In this document: positions 27,059-35,474 of the stretch, one piece after another
Layout of the letters: each line of letters opens with the position of its first letter
Numbering within the stretch: position 1 is the first letter of the stretch
Assembly: GCA_025357875.1 (NCBI GenBank)
Contig: JANYLK010000037.1
Location: 1-48,816, forward strand
Origin: Granulicella sp.
GTDB taxonomy: Bacteria; Acidobacteriota; Terriglobia; Terriglobales; Acidobacteriaceae
Direction: 5' to 3'
Length of the DNA stretch: 48,816 nucleotides
The notes under the pieces: generated by a model
Databases searched by the model: none
What the model saw: only the letters and a program-made list of their open reading frames with translations
What the model was told of the DNA's origin: nothing
Position numbers and translations under genes: made by a program

Positions 27059-27088
27059 TTCAAACAGTCGCAGCAATGCATTTATACT
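27059..27088 (+). promoter_or_regulatory. Promoter directly before nuoB (leaderless geometry)
   Basis: TTCAAA (27059-27064) and TATACT (27083-27088) are 18 bp apart. The -10 ends only nine bases before the ATG at 27098, so transcription would begin at or within a few bases of the start codon. No ribosome site stands before the ATG. Confidence 0.45.
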
Positions 27089-27097
27089 GGTCTACAA

Positions 27098-27715
27098 ATG
27101 ATTCCACCTTCCGAGCAGGACTTCAGTAGCGGCCGCCCCGCGGCAACGCCTCAACAAGGCGACCGGTATTTTTTCGGGGCGCTCGACAGCTTTGGTAAAA
27201 ACCGCGAGAAGCTGAACGAAGTGAACTGGGGTTATGACCAACCAGAGGGAATTGTTCTGGCATCGCTCGATGCGGCGATCAACTGGGTGCGAAAGAATTC
27301 TGTGTGGCCGATGACGTTTGGCCTGGCGTGTTGCGCTATTGAGATGATGTCAATGGGAGGGTCGCGATACGATATCGCTCGGTTCGGCGCAGAGGTGTTT
27401 CGCCCCTCGCCCAGACAAAGCGACTTGATGATTGTTGCGGGCCGCGTATCGCAGAAGATGGCTCCGGTGATTCGCCGCTTGTATGAGCAGATGCCCGAGC
27501 CGAAGTGGGTCATTTCGATGGGTGCATGCGCAACATCGGGAGGAGTCTTCAATAACTACGCGCTGCTTCAGGGAGTCAACCAGGTTATTCCCGTCGACAT
27601 CTATGTCCCCGGGTGTCCTCCGCGGCCGGAGCAGCTCCTGTATGCGATTACACTTCTCCAGGAAAAGATTCAGCAGGAGAAGGGCACGATGCGAAAGACG
27701 TTGAATTTGTCGTAA
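27098..27715 (+). CDS. nuoB: NADH-quinone oxidoreductase subunit B (isolated gene)
   Basis: A 205-residue complex I subunit that carries cluster N2 and passes electrons to quinone. The four cluster cysteines are present: Cys78-Cys79 ([11 protein letters not shown]), Cys144 (MGACATSGG) and Cys173 (PGCPPRPE). The core begins at residue 51 ([18 protein letters not shown]); the first 50 residues are a polar extension not needed for the fold. The start is not certain: a GTG in the codon before Asn43 would remove most of the extension. The gene is alone; no other nuo gene is in the window, although nuo genes usually form one operon. A second copy or dispersed complex I genes may exist elsewhere. 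Confidence 0.93.
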   Translation: MIPPSEQDFSSGRPAATPQQGDRYFFGALDSFGKNREKLNEVNWGYDQPEGIVLASLDAAINWVRKNSVWPMTFGLACCAIEMMSMGGSRYDIARFGAEVFRPSPRQSDLMIVAGRVSQKMAPVIRRLYEQMPEPKWVISMGACATSGGVFNNYALLQGVNQVIPVDIYVPGCPPRPEQLLYAITLLQEKIQQEKGTMRKTLNLS

Positions 27716-27831
27716 GAAGGATTTGAATTTGACCCGGCAGTTTGGCAGGTTAGACAGGGCCGATTTTGCAACGGTAAGGTCGGGATCTTAATGTCAATGG
27801 TTCTAGTGTAAGAATCAGGATATTTTTTCCG

Positions 27832-27859
27832 TAGACATGGCGGGCAACTGGGTTACACT
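27832..27859 (+). promoter_or_regulatory. Promoter of the OmpA-like gene
   Basis: TAGACA (27832-27837) and TACACT (27854-27859) are separated by 16 bp, close to the sigma-70 consensus. Initiation near 27866 would give a leader of about 75 bases to the ATG at 27942, which has a GGAGG site. Confidence 0.5.
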
Positions 27860-27941
27860 CTGGTTGATCTGTTTTCAGTAGTTTTGAGTGCGATCAGTTG
27901 CACTCTCAATAACAGGCTTTATTTTTTGTGGAGGAAGTCGA

Positions 27942-29627
27942 ATGACTTATCACCCGTTTCGCAGTCTTGGCCGGTTCTTGTTGGCTGCGTGTGTAGTTAG
28001 TCTTGGTGTAGCAAGCCTGGGTGCCCAGACACCCGCCCCAACCACCCCTTCATCGGGGTCAAACCCGTCTCGATTTGACGTCTTCACGGGCTACTCGTAT
28101 TTTGGTGCTCACGGGCGAGTTAAGCCCTTCGGCCTACCCTACTCGTCTATTAACTACGGCGCAATTGGTAGCGGAGCGTACTACTTCAACAAGTACTTCG
28201 GCGGCGAGGTCATTTACTCGAACCACCCGGACGGCGTAAATGACGGCGTGTCAGGAGCATCGGGCGGCCTGATCGCACGGCTTCCGATGGACAACTTCAC
28301 CATGTTTGCACATGGTTTGGTGGGCGCTGCGAGATTGGGCGGCCCCAATAGTGAAGTCCCGGCCACCTATGAGCATGAGCCATATCGATGGGGCCCTGCG
28401 CTGACTGCCGGCGGCGGTATGGATTACGATCTTCCGTTTTTCAGCAACCGATTCAGCCTTCGTCTCTTTCAAGCTGACTTCCGATACATTCATACGAGCT
28501 TCGGTCCTACGGCGACGATTCCGACCGGCGGTATCCTGGGCGGTCGCGCAAACCTTGATGCAGTGGAACTGAGCACCGGCATTGTGACCCACTTCGGTCA
28601 CATTATTCCTCCTCCGCCAGTCACCTATGCCTGCACCATTGCTCCTGCGGACGGCTATCCGGGTGATCCGATGACGATCACAGGCACGCCCCTAAACCTC
28701 AACCCCAAGAAGACGGCGACTTACACCTGGACCTCAACCGGCGGAACTATTACCGGAACCTCCAGCACGGGGAACATCGATACCAAGACTGTGGCGCCCG
28801 GAACTTATACGGTTACCGGTCATGTGTCTGAAGGTACGAAGCCGGGTCAGTCCGCGGACTGCACTGGTCAGTTCACGATCAAGCCGTACGATCCGCCGAC
28901 GATGACCAGCTGCACGGCCAATCCGTCCACGGTTGATTCGAGTGGGTCTTCAACGATCACCGCGAGCGCAATGAGCCCACAGAACCGCCCCTTGACCTAC
29001 AGCTACAGTGCGACGGCTGGATCGGTCAGTGGAACGACTTCCACCGCTACTCTGACTGCGCCCAGCGCGGCAGCGGGAAGCAATAGTTCAGTTACCGTAA
29101 CCTGCAACGTCGTCGATGACCTCGGTAAGAGCGACTCGAAGATGGCGACGGTGACTGTCAATGGACCGGCAGCAGCAGCTGCTCCACCGGCCCCAACCGC
29201 CTCGAGCCTCTGCTCAGTCAGCTTTGAGCGTGATTCAAAGCGTCCTTCACGTGTGGACAATGAAGCCAAGGCCTGCCTTGACGACGTTGCCCTTGCCCTT
29301 CAGCGCTCTTCCGATGCCAAGCTAGTTCTGGTTGGCAACTCGAACGCCAAGGAGCAGGCAGCCGACGCCAAGTCAGCGAAGATGAAGCATCCGAAACCCG
29401 GATATGCTATGTCGCGCGCTGTCAACACCAAGAACTATCTGGTCACCGACAAGGGTATCGATGCTTCACGCATCATGGTATATACCGGTACGGACGATGC
29501 CCAGACCGTGACTACCAGCCTCGTTCCGGCTGGTGCAACCAACCCCGCAGCCAGCAACACTGCAGTCGATGAGTCTGCAGTCAAGGCTGTTCCTCGGACC
29601 GCCGTGAAGAAGGCGCATAAGAAGTAG
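27942..29627 (+). CDS. OmpA-like outer-membrane protein with barrel, Ig-like and peptidoglycan-binding domains
   Basis: A 561-residue secreted protein. The ATG at 27942 has GGAGGAAG before it and gives a signal peptide ending at LGAQT. Residues about 35-235 look like a small beta-barrel (FDVFTGYSYFGAH, GAYYFNKYFGGEVIYS, LSTGIVTHFGHI). Two Ig-like repeats follow, each with a Cys pair (YACTIAPADGYPGDPMTITG... and MTSCTANPSTVDSSGSSTITA...). After an Ala/Pro hinge, residues about 435-530 resemble an OmpA C-terminal domain: SLCSVSFERDSKRPSRVDNEAKACLDDVALAL and YAMSRAVNTKNYLVTDKGIDASRI, the peptidoglycan-binding helix. The usual Asp/Arg pair is only partly clear, so wall binding is likely but not sure. 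The end is Lys/His-rich (KKAHKK). Confidence 0.82.
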   Translation: MTYHPFRSLGRFLLAACVVSLGVASLGAQTPAPTTPSSGSNPSRFDVFTGYSYFGAHGRVKPFGLPYSSINYGAIGSGAYYFNKYFGGEVIYSNHPDGVNDGVSGASGGLIARLPMDNFTMFAHGLVGAARLGGPNSEVPATYEHEPYRWGPALTAGGGMDYDLPFFSNRFSLRLFQADFRYIHTSFGPTATIPTGGILGGRANLDAVELSTGIVTHFGHIIPPPPVTYACTIAPADGYPGDPMTITGTPLNLNPKKTATYTWTSTGGTITGTSSTGNIDTKTVAPGTYTVTGHVSEGTKPGQSADCTGQFTIKPYDPPTMTSCTANPSTVDSSGSSTITASAMSPQNRPLTYSYSATAGSVSGTTSTATLTAPSAAAGSNSSVTVTCNVVDDLGKSDSKMATVTVNGPAAAAAPPAPTASSLCSVSFERDSKRPSRVDNEAKACLDDVALALQRSSDAKLVLVGNSNAKEQAADAKSAKMKHPKPGYAMSRAVNTKNYLVTDKGIDASRIMVYTGTDDAQTVTTSLVPAGATNPAASNTAVDESAVKAVPRTAVKKAHKK

Positions 29628-29653
29628 AAGCAATCAAGACGACGAGACGGAAG

Positions 29654-29687
29654 GGCTGACTGGGTTTGGTTCCCGGTCAGCCTTTTT
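29654..29687 (+). terminator. Rho-independent terminator of the OmpA-like gene
   Basis: GGCTGACTGGG (29654-29664) pairs with CCCGGTCAGCC (29672-29682; one G.T pair) around a 7-base loop, followed by TTTTT (29683-29687). It begins 27 bases after the stop and is the best terminator in the window. Confidence 0.88.
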
Positions 29688-29870
29688 GTTAATGTGAGCT
29701 AGGCATACTACGGTGCATACTCTGTATCCTAAGAACAGATGGAAGCAGGACTGCGGTTGATTAGCCAGCAGAGATTAGTCGACAGGGCTTCCTCTATTGA
29801 GAGGCCAGTCGGTATTCGCTGAACTCGCTCCAACTTCATTTCGATCAAAAGACCGGATGGGACTACGACG

Positions 29871-31925
29871 TTGACTCGCAGATTGCGCCAACTTTACCTG
29901 CTTTGGACCGTGCTGATTATGGGATCCCTGTGCCCCGCGGCGCACGCTGTCTCATGGTTTGCATTCGGACCGGACGGCGGGTCTGCACGCGCCTTTGCCG
30001 CGGATCCGCGCGACGCTGCCCATCTGTACCTTGGCGCGGCAAACGGATGGATTTACCAATCCCGTGACGGGGGCAGGAAGTGGGAGCGGTTGGCGCGGGT
30101 CGGCAAACGTGACGATTTGGTAATAGACAACATCCTCGTTGATCCGGCCGATCCACGGCACCTGGTGGTGGGGGCCTGGGTGCTATCTGACCTAAATCAT
30201 CCCGACGGGGGCCTTTTTGTCAGTAATGATGGCGGAGCCACCTGGGCCAGCAATTCGGAGATGCGCGGCCAGTCGATCCGCGCCCTCGCTTCCGCGCCCT
30301 CGGACCCAAAAATATTTGTGGTTGGGTCGATTGAAGGAGTGTTTCGTTCAAACGACAGCGGAGTCCACTGGGAGAGGATCAGCCCGAAGGATAACGCGGA
30401 GATTCACGAGGTCGAGTCGCTCGCGATCGACCCAGTCGATCCAAAAATCATTTACGCAGGCACGTGGCATCTTCCGTGGAAGACGACTGACGGCGGGGAA
30501 AGTTGGACGAGCATTAAGCAGGGAATCATTGAGGACTCGGACGTATTCTCGATCATCGTGGATCCGAAGCAGCCCAATGTGGTCTATGCCAGTGCATGTT
30601 CAGGAATTTACAAGAGCGGCGACGGCGGTACGAAGTTTGAGAAGGTGCAGGGCATTCCATCCACGGCGCGGCGAACTCTTGTCCTGATGCAGGATCCCAA
30701 CAATTTGGACGTCGTGTTTGCCGGAACAACCGAGGGCTTGTATCGCACCTTTGACGCGGGCAAGATCTGGATCGAGACAACGGCGCCAGACGTGATTGTA
30801 AACGATGTTTATGTGGATCCCAGCAACTCGAAGCACGTGCTGCTTGCTACCGATCGCCGCGGTGTGCTTTCCAGCGAGGATGGCGCGGATAACTTTAGTC
30901 CGACTAACACAGGCTTTTCAGCACGCCAGATTACTGCATTCAGCGCGGACTCAGAACACCCCGCTACCGTGTATGTTGGCGTGGTGAACGACAAGGATGC
31001 GGGCGGAGTATTTGTGAGCCAGACAGGCGGACTGAGTTGGTCGCATCTTGGCGAGGGGCTGGATGGGCGCGATATTTTCAGCCTGGCCCAGGCTCCGGAC
31101 GGCACGATGCTGGCGGGCACGGCTCACGGGCTCTTTCGACTGAAGGGTGCGGTATGGCAACGAGTTAGCGACGATTCCAAAGCCGCCGTCATCCCAGCGC
31201 CACCTCCTGCGCTGGAGCATAAGGCGAAGGCCGCGCATAAGCGGGTAGCAAGGACAACTGCGGCGAAGCAGAGGAAGACTCCCAAGCCGCGTATGGCGAT
31301 TGCAACCGCCAAGGTAAAGAACTTTAACGGAAGCGTGTATGGCTTCGCACTGGCTGGTGACACGATGATCGCAGTGACATCGGAGGGCGTGCTGCAGAGT
31401 GCCTCGAGCGGAGCCAAGTGGACCGTGGCAGACGGACTTCCGATGGAGGAATGGCGCTTCGTAGCGGGTTCCAAGGCGACCGCGGTGGTGGCGAGTCTGA
31501 ACGTGGTGATGATGACAACGGACGGCGCCAGCACGTGGCAACCGGTCGCTTTGCCGCCCCATGTGACGCAGGTTTCAGCCCTGTCCGTCGATGGACAGGG
31601 TGAGGTCTGGATCGGCGACCGCGACGGAGTCTACGTTTCGGCCGACAGAGGCTCGAACTGGCATACAGTGACCAATTTGTATGTGCGTAATGTAAACAGC
31701 CTCTTCTACGACGAACGCGGAGAGCGTGTGCTGGTGACCACAAATGGACCGGCGACTTCCGCATTTTCCGTCGCGGCGGCGTCGAAGCAGGTAACCTCCT
31801 GGGACACTGGCTGGAACCTGCGATTTATGAGGCCCGTAGGCGACCACCTGGTCGGAGCGACGCTGTTCGACGGCATTGTGGTTCAGCCGCGGATGGTGGA
31901 CTCGGCTGAGATCGCAGCGCAGTGA
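29871..31925 (+). CDS. Secreted BNR/sortilin-type beta-propeller protein
   Basis: A 684-residue exported protein with a signal peptide (LYLLWTVLIMGSLCPAAHA). It is built of BNR repeats, each with an Asp-box-like S-x-D-x-G-x-x-W: SRDGGRKWERL, SNDGGATWASN, SNDSGVHWERI, TTDGGESWTSI, SGDGGTKFEKV, SQTGGLSWSHL, TTDGASTWQPV and SADRGSNWHTV. This fits two propellers of the VPS10/sortilin and photosystem-assembly-factor type. Between them (about 440-485) is a basic Ala/Lys/Pro linker. No catalytic site is recognised; a binding or scaffold role is likely. The start is a TTG at 29871 behind GGATGGGA; an ATG 14 bases upstream is out of frame. The 183 bases between the terminator and this start hold no clear promoter. 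Confidence 0.82.
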   Translation: MTRRLRQLYLLWTVLIMGSLCPAAHAVSWFAFGPDGGSARAFAADPRDAAHLYLGAANGWIYQSRDGGRKWERLARVGKRDDLVIDNILVDPADPRHLVVGAWVLSDLNHPDGGLFVSNDGGATWASNSEMRGQSIRALASAPSDPKIFVVGSIEGVFRSNDSGVHWERISPKDNAEIHEVESLAIDPVDPKIIYAGTWHLPWKTTDGGESWTSIKQGIIEDSDVFSIIVDPKQPNVVYASACSGIYKSGDGGTKFEKVQGIPSTARRTLVLMQDPNNLDVVFAGTTEGLYRTFDAGKIWIETTAPDVIVNDVYVDPSNSKHVLLATDRRGVLSSEDGADNFSPTNTGFSARQITAFSADSEHPATVYVGVVNDKDAGGVFVSQTGGLSWSHLGEGLDGRDIFSLAQAPDGTMLAGTAHGLFRLKGAVWQRVSDDSKAAVIPAPPPALEHKAKAAHKRVARTTAAKQRKTPKPRMAIATAKVKNFNGSVYGFALAGDTMIAVTSEGVLQSASSGAKWTVADGLPMEEWRFVAGSKATAVVASLNVVMMTTDGASTWQPVALPPHVTQVSALSVDGQGEVWIGDRDGVYVSADRGSNWHTVTNLYVRNVNSLFYDERGERVLVTTNGPATSAFSVAAASKQVTSWDTGWNLRFMRPVGDHLVGATLFDGIVVQPRMVDSAEIAAQ

Positions 31926-31934
31926 GATAGACCT

Positions 31935-31974
31935 CTGGTTTCCGCATCTCAAACTTGAGATGTAGGGCAACCAG
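31935..31974 (+). promoter_or_regulatory. Nested dyad upstream of mqnE
   Basis: CATCTCAA (31945-31952) and TTGAGATG (31955-31962) form a perfect 8-bp dyad with a 2-base centre. CTGGTT (31935-31940) and AACCAG (31969-31974) enclose it. It fills the 78-bp gap between the propeller gene and mqnE. The tiny loop fits an operator; an mRNA hairpin 30 bases before the mqnE ATG is also possible. Confidence 0.45.
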
Positions 31975-32003
31975 ATTACCGGCGGGATTAGAATCAAACC
32001 AGC

Positions 32004-33155
32004 ATGATTTCCAAGTCCCACAATTCGGCCGCGCGGCATGGGTTTCAAACGGATGATCCGGGGTTACGTCCAATCGCGGCGAAAGTTGAGGCCGGCGAGC
32101 GGCTAAGCTTCGATGACGGAGTGGCGCTTTACCAGAGCGGCGACATCCTGGCCGTCGGGTGGATGGCGAATGCGGTACGCGAGCGGATGCATGGCGACAT
32201 TGCTTACTTTAACGTGAATCGGCACATCAATCCGACGAACGTGTGCGTTGCGTCATGCCGGCTTTGTGCCTTTGGACGCAAGAAGGGCGACGCCGGAACT
32301 TATACGATGGCGCTGGAAGAAGCCTGGGAGACGGCTGGCTCCGGGTTGAGCGAAGCGGTGACCGAGTTCCATATCGTCGGTGGGCTGCATCCCGACCTTC
32401 CATTCGAATACTTCGAGGATCTAGTACGTGGGCTGAAGATTCGATTTCCAAAGGTGCATATTAAGGCATTCACGATGGTCGAAGTGGCGTTTCTGGCGAA
32501 GCGCGGGAAGATGACGATCGAAGAGACTCTGGTGCGGATGAAGGCGGCGGGCGTTGACTCGTTGCCGGGTGGTGGGGCCGAGATTTTTGCGGACCGCGTT
32601 CGGCATATCATCTGCGACCACAAGATTGACGGCGGCGAGTGGCTGGAGACGGCAAGGACTGCCCATCGCATCGGACTGAAATCGAACGCGACAATGCTGT
32701 ATGGTCACGTGGAGAACGACGAAGATCGAGTCGACCACATGCTTCGACTGCGCGAGGTTCAGGACGAGACGGGAGGATTCCAGACATTCATACCGCTGGC
32801 GTTCCATCCCGACAATACTGCCTTGGCGCATATTCCAAGAACGACGGGAATGATGGACCTGAAGCAGATCGCGGTTGGCCGACTGCTGCTGGACAATTTT
32901 CCTCACATCAAGAGCTATTGGCAGATGGTTTCGCCGGAGCTGGCGCAGATCTCGCTGCGGTTCGGCGCGGACGACATCGACGGGACGGTGATCGAGGAGA
33001 AGATATACCACGATGCCGGCGCGACGACTCCGCAGGGGATGCAGCGGTCTGACCTTGTGCGGCTAATTACCGAGGCGGGACGCGTGCCGTTCGAGCGGGA
33101 CACGCTGTACCGGGCGGTGACTCGAAGCGAAGATACGTTCACTGTCGCGGTCTAG
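32004..33155 (+). CDS. mqnE: Aminofutalosine synthase (radical SAM, futalosine menaquinone pathway)
   Basis: A 383-residue radical SAM enzyme that joins the enolpyruvyl compound made by MqnA to SAM-derived 5'-deoxyadenosyl radical chemistry, giving aminofutalosine, an early step of menaquinone synthesis. The iron-sulfur site is Cys81-Cys85-Cys88 (NVCVASCRLCAF). Family marks include NVNRHINPTNVC, EFHIVGGLHPDLPFEYFEDLV, GVDSLPGGGAEIF and FIPLAFHPDNTALAH. Both MqnE and the related MqnC carry a CxxxCxxC site; the length, the GGLHP motif and the ARxRxx-free C-terminus favour MqnE. No other mqn gene is in the window. The presence of this pathway means that menaquinone is a quinone of this organism. 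Confidence 0.93.
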   Translation: MISKSHNSAARHGFQTDDPGLRPIAAKVEAGERLSFDDGVALYQSGDILAVGWMANAVRERMHGDIAYFNVNRHINPTNVCVASCRLCAFGRKKGDAGTYTMALEEAWETAGSGLSEAVTEFHIVGGLHPDLPFEYFEDLVRGLKIRFPKVHIKAFTMVEVAFLAKRGKMTIEETLVRMKAAGVDSLPGGGAEIFADRVRHIICDHKIDGGEWLETARTAHRIGLKSNATMLYGHVENDEDRVDHMLRLREVQDETGGFQTFIPLAFHPDNTALAHIPRTTGMMDLKQIAVGRLLLDNFPHIKSYWQMVSPELAQISLRFGADDIDGTVIEEKIYHDAGATTPQGMQRSDLVRLITEAGRVPFERDTLYRAVTRSEDTFTVAV

Positions 33156-33408
33156 ACTGGCAGATTTGGACTAGCTATCACCCGAAAAACTCTCAAAAAT
33201 AGTGTTTCCGCTTCGCTAAAACTCAATTTTTTGATAGATATACAGTTTCCACAACTCTTGGGGTATCCCGATAGTGGGACTGCGTTGGCCCCCTGAAAAT
33301 TAGCTGTTGAGAGCAGAATGTCGACAACTGTTTTATGGTTCGAATCCCAGAGCAGATATCGGACTTTAACGGCAATTATGTACAGCAATTAAGTTTTTCG
33401 AGGGCTCT
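33156..33408. other. AT-richer gap before the receptor pseudogene
   Basis: These 253 bases are visibly more AT-rich than their surroundings (for example around 33190-33245) and hold no gene. A 12-base GGTTCGAATCCC (33337-33348) equals the conserved T-arm core of many tRNAs, but the 5-bp T stem does not form and no cloverleaf surrounds it. No convincing terminator for mqnE is seen. Confidence 0.4.
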
Positions 33409-34500
33409 ATGAACCACCCTCGACCAGCCATGTGGCAACTTGTTGTCTGCCTGCAAATTCTCTCGTTGACCCTCCTCCTGACCACTGACCTTCCACTGGA
33501 TGCACAGCTTGCGGGTACCGGCAGTATCCAGGGCACCATCACAGACTCTACGGGAAAGGTGCTGCCAAACGCATCGATCGTCCTAACCAACGCCTCCACG
33601 CAGATGCAAAAGAGGACGAGCAGCGACCCGGGCGGAGGCTACAGCTTTCCCAACCTGCAAATTGGGATCTATTCGGTGGCGGTTGCGGCGCCTGGATTTG
33701 AGACTTACACCCCGACGAACGTCGTTCTTGAGGTTGGCAGCAGTATCGCGGTCAATGTGCCTATGACCGCCGGCCGCGCTGAGACGAGAGTCGAGGTCAT
33801 GTCGGAGGGTCTTGCGCTGCAGACGGAGGACGCCTCGTTTAAACAGACTATCGACCAGATGACGATAACCGAGATGCCGCTCAACGGCCGACGTATGACC
33901 GACTTGATTTCACTCTCCGGAGGCTCCTCACCCGCCCCCGCTGATGATTTTACCAGCAGTAAATATTCTTATGCCGCGATCTCGGTTTCGATTGCAGGCG
34001 GCAATGGCAACACGATCGAATGGCGGCTGGACGGCGGCGACAATAACGACTACATGGCCAATTCCAACTTGCCATTCCCTTTCCCGGATGCTGTCAGCCA
34101 ATTCAGCGTGGAATCTACCGCATTGGGTGCGCAGGGTGGTCCTCATTCGGGGGGCCTAGTCAACGTCGTCACCCGTTCAGCATCCAACACCTTCCACGGT
34201 TCGGCTTTTGAGTTCATTCGTAACAACTACATTAACGCTTCTAATTTCTACTCCGCCTCAAAGGATTCCCTGCACCAGAATCAAACGGCCCGAGTGGAAC
34301 CGGCGCGTGCCTCGACTCCAAAACGAAGGCGTTCGCTTGCCCCGTGGGCAACGCGAACCTAGACTTCCTGACCGGGGCCATGTCCAGCTTTTCCCAGAGT
34401 AAGACGCAGCAGAACGCGCTGCGAGGACCAATTCCGAGCCTTCACGTGCAGGATACGTTCCACGCCTCCAAGCAGCTGACAATCGTCGATCGGAATGTCC
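33409..34500 (+). pseudogene. Truncated, frameshifted TonB-dependent receptor (Oar-like) pseudogene
   Basis: The first 317 codons look normal for an Oar-type receptor: hydrophobic signal, a carboxypeptidase-regulatory domain (GSIQGTITDSTGKVLPNASIVL...), then the plug (TEMPLNGRRMTDLISLSGG, GGNGNTIEWRLDGGDNND, GGLVNVVTRSASNTFHGSAFEFIRNN). After DSLHQNQ (about 34280) the frame fails and runs to a stop at 34362. Another frame then makes sense (SNGPSGTGACLDSKTKAF, NANLDFLTGAMSSFSQSKT, LHVQDTFHASKQLTIV, to about 34480), so a barrel segment is missing at the junction. Everything beyond that is gone; the next gene ends at 34540. Such receptors usually have about 1,000 residues. The protein cannot form a barrel. 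Confidence 0.85.
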
Positions 34501-34539
34501 AACGATCCCGTTGGTCTTGCAAAAATCAAATGGATACGT

Positions 34540-35400
34540 TCAGTCGACTTGCTTCAGACTCTCTGTGTAGAGCATATCGCCTACAGCTTTGTGCGTGGCG
34601 GTCGAGGGGTGGGCGGCGTAGTAGTAATAGTGAGTGGCTGGGGATAGGCAGTGAGGTTGAGTAGCTCCGTCGGTGGGGCCGTCGGCACATGAGGTCGAGG
34701 TATCGGTAATGCCGTATTCGGCGGGGTGGCGGATGACTTCGTCGAAAAAGAGGCCCCAGGCTGAAGTGGCGATGCGGATATCGGGGTGGCGAGCGCGCTC
34801 TTCGGCGGGGATCCTGGCTATCTCGGGATTAAATTGGGTGCCAGCAGTGCTGAAGGCAGGGATCTGGGTGGGGAGAAGCGCAACCATAAAGCGGCGTGCT
34901 CCGAGAGCGCAGAGGGTGTCGATCTCGGCTTCCAGGTTTGTTCGGGTGTAGCCCGAAGGAGTGCCGCGATCGTTAAGCCCTCCAGCCAGGAAGAACATGG
35001 TGACGGCTGGGTCGAATTTCAAATCGCCGGATTTCAGGAGGGCAGCGAATTCGTCAACCTGGTTCTTCATGCCGAGACCGAAGAAGTCGTTGCGCGATAC
35101 GCGTTTCCCTTCTCCTGAGCCGGTCTTGGCTGCACTGACGGCGAAGTTCAGGGACTTTCCGGAGCTATCTGGAGCCCCGTAGTAGTTAAAGGGAATGCCC
35201 AGGCGCTCAGCGAGGTAGGCTACGGCGGTCGGACCGTCCGTGTAACGTAAGCCGGCTCCGGTGTCGGAGTAGCTGTCGCCGAAGACGTAGAGCTGGGTGT
35301 ACGGGCGCGCAGTTGAGAGAGTGACCGGTGGAATTGGCGACTGGGCGGCGAGAGTTGCGGTAAAGAGTAGGAAGGCAAACATGCAGGGGAATGGCTTCAT
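34540..35400 (-). CDS. Secreted SGNH/GDSL hydrolase (copy 1)
   Basis: A 286-residue exported esterase/lipase with a signal peptide (PCMFAFLLFTATLAAQ). Block I is YVFGDSYSDTG with the nucleophile Ser43; block II has Gly replaced by a Ser/Ala context (LNFAVSAAKTG); block III is FLAGGLNDRG; block V is the Asp-His region, here HPSTATHKAVG near the C-terminus. This layout resembles GDSL lipases of the thermolabile-hemolysin/PlaA branch, which act on phospholipids or other esters. It is a close relative of the next gene and lies 75 bp after it in the direction of transcription. Its stop lies right at the broken end of the receptor pseudogene. Confidence 0.88.
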   Translation of the reverse strand: MKPFPCMFAFLLFTATLAAQSPIPPVTLSTARPYTQLYVFGDSYSDTGAGLRYTDGPTAVAYLAERLGIPFNYYGAPDSSGKSLNFAVSAAKTGSGEGKRVSRNDFFGLGMKNQVDEFAALLKSGDLKFDPAVTMFFLAGGLNDRGTPSGYTRTNLEAEIDTLCALGARRFMVALLPTQIPAFSTAGTQFNPEIARIPAEERARHPDIRIATSAWGLFFDEVIRHPAEYGITDTSTSCADGPTDGATQPHCLSPATHYYYYAAHPSTATHKAVGDMLYTESLKQVD

Positions 35401-35418
35401 GGGCTATGAAGAGAATAA

Positions 35419-35462
35419 CCCACGATAAACTCGCGCTATGCTTGCGTCGATCATGGGCACCC
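35419..35462 (+). repeat. Hairpin repeat ending in GGGCACCC (copy D)
   Basis: CCCACGAT (35419-35426) faces ATCATGGG (35450-35457; one mismatch), followed by CACCC. It lies between the two SGNH genes, in the same orientation as the other copies. Confidence 0.5.
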
Positions 35463-35474
35463 GAATTGAGGCTA

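Noticed and set aside
33337..33348. GGTTCGAATCCC, the tRNA T-arm core, possibly a tRNA end or attachment site
   Set aside because: The T stem does not pair, no acceptor or anticodon arm is found upstream, and no integrase is nearby. A 12-base match alone can be chance.
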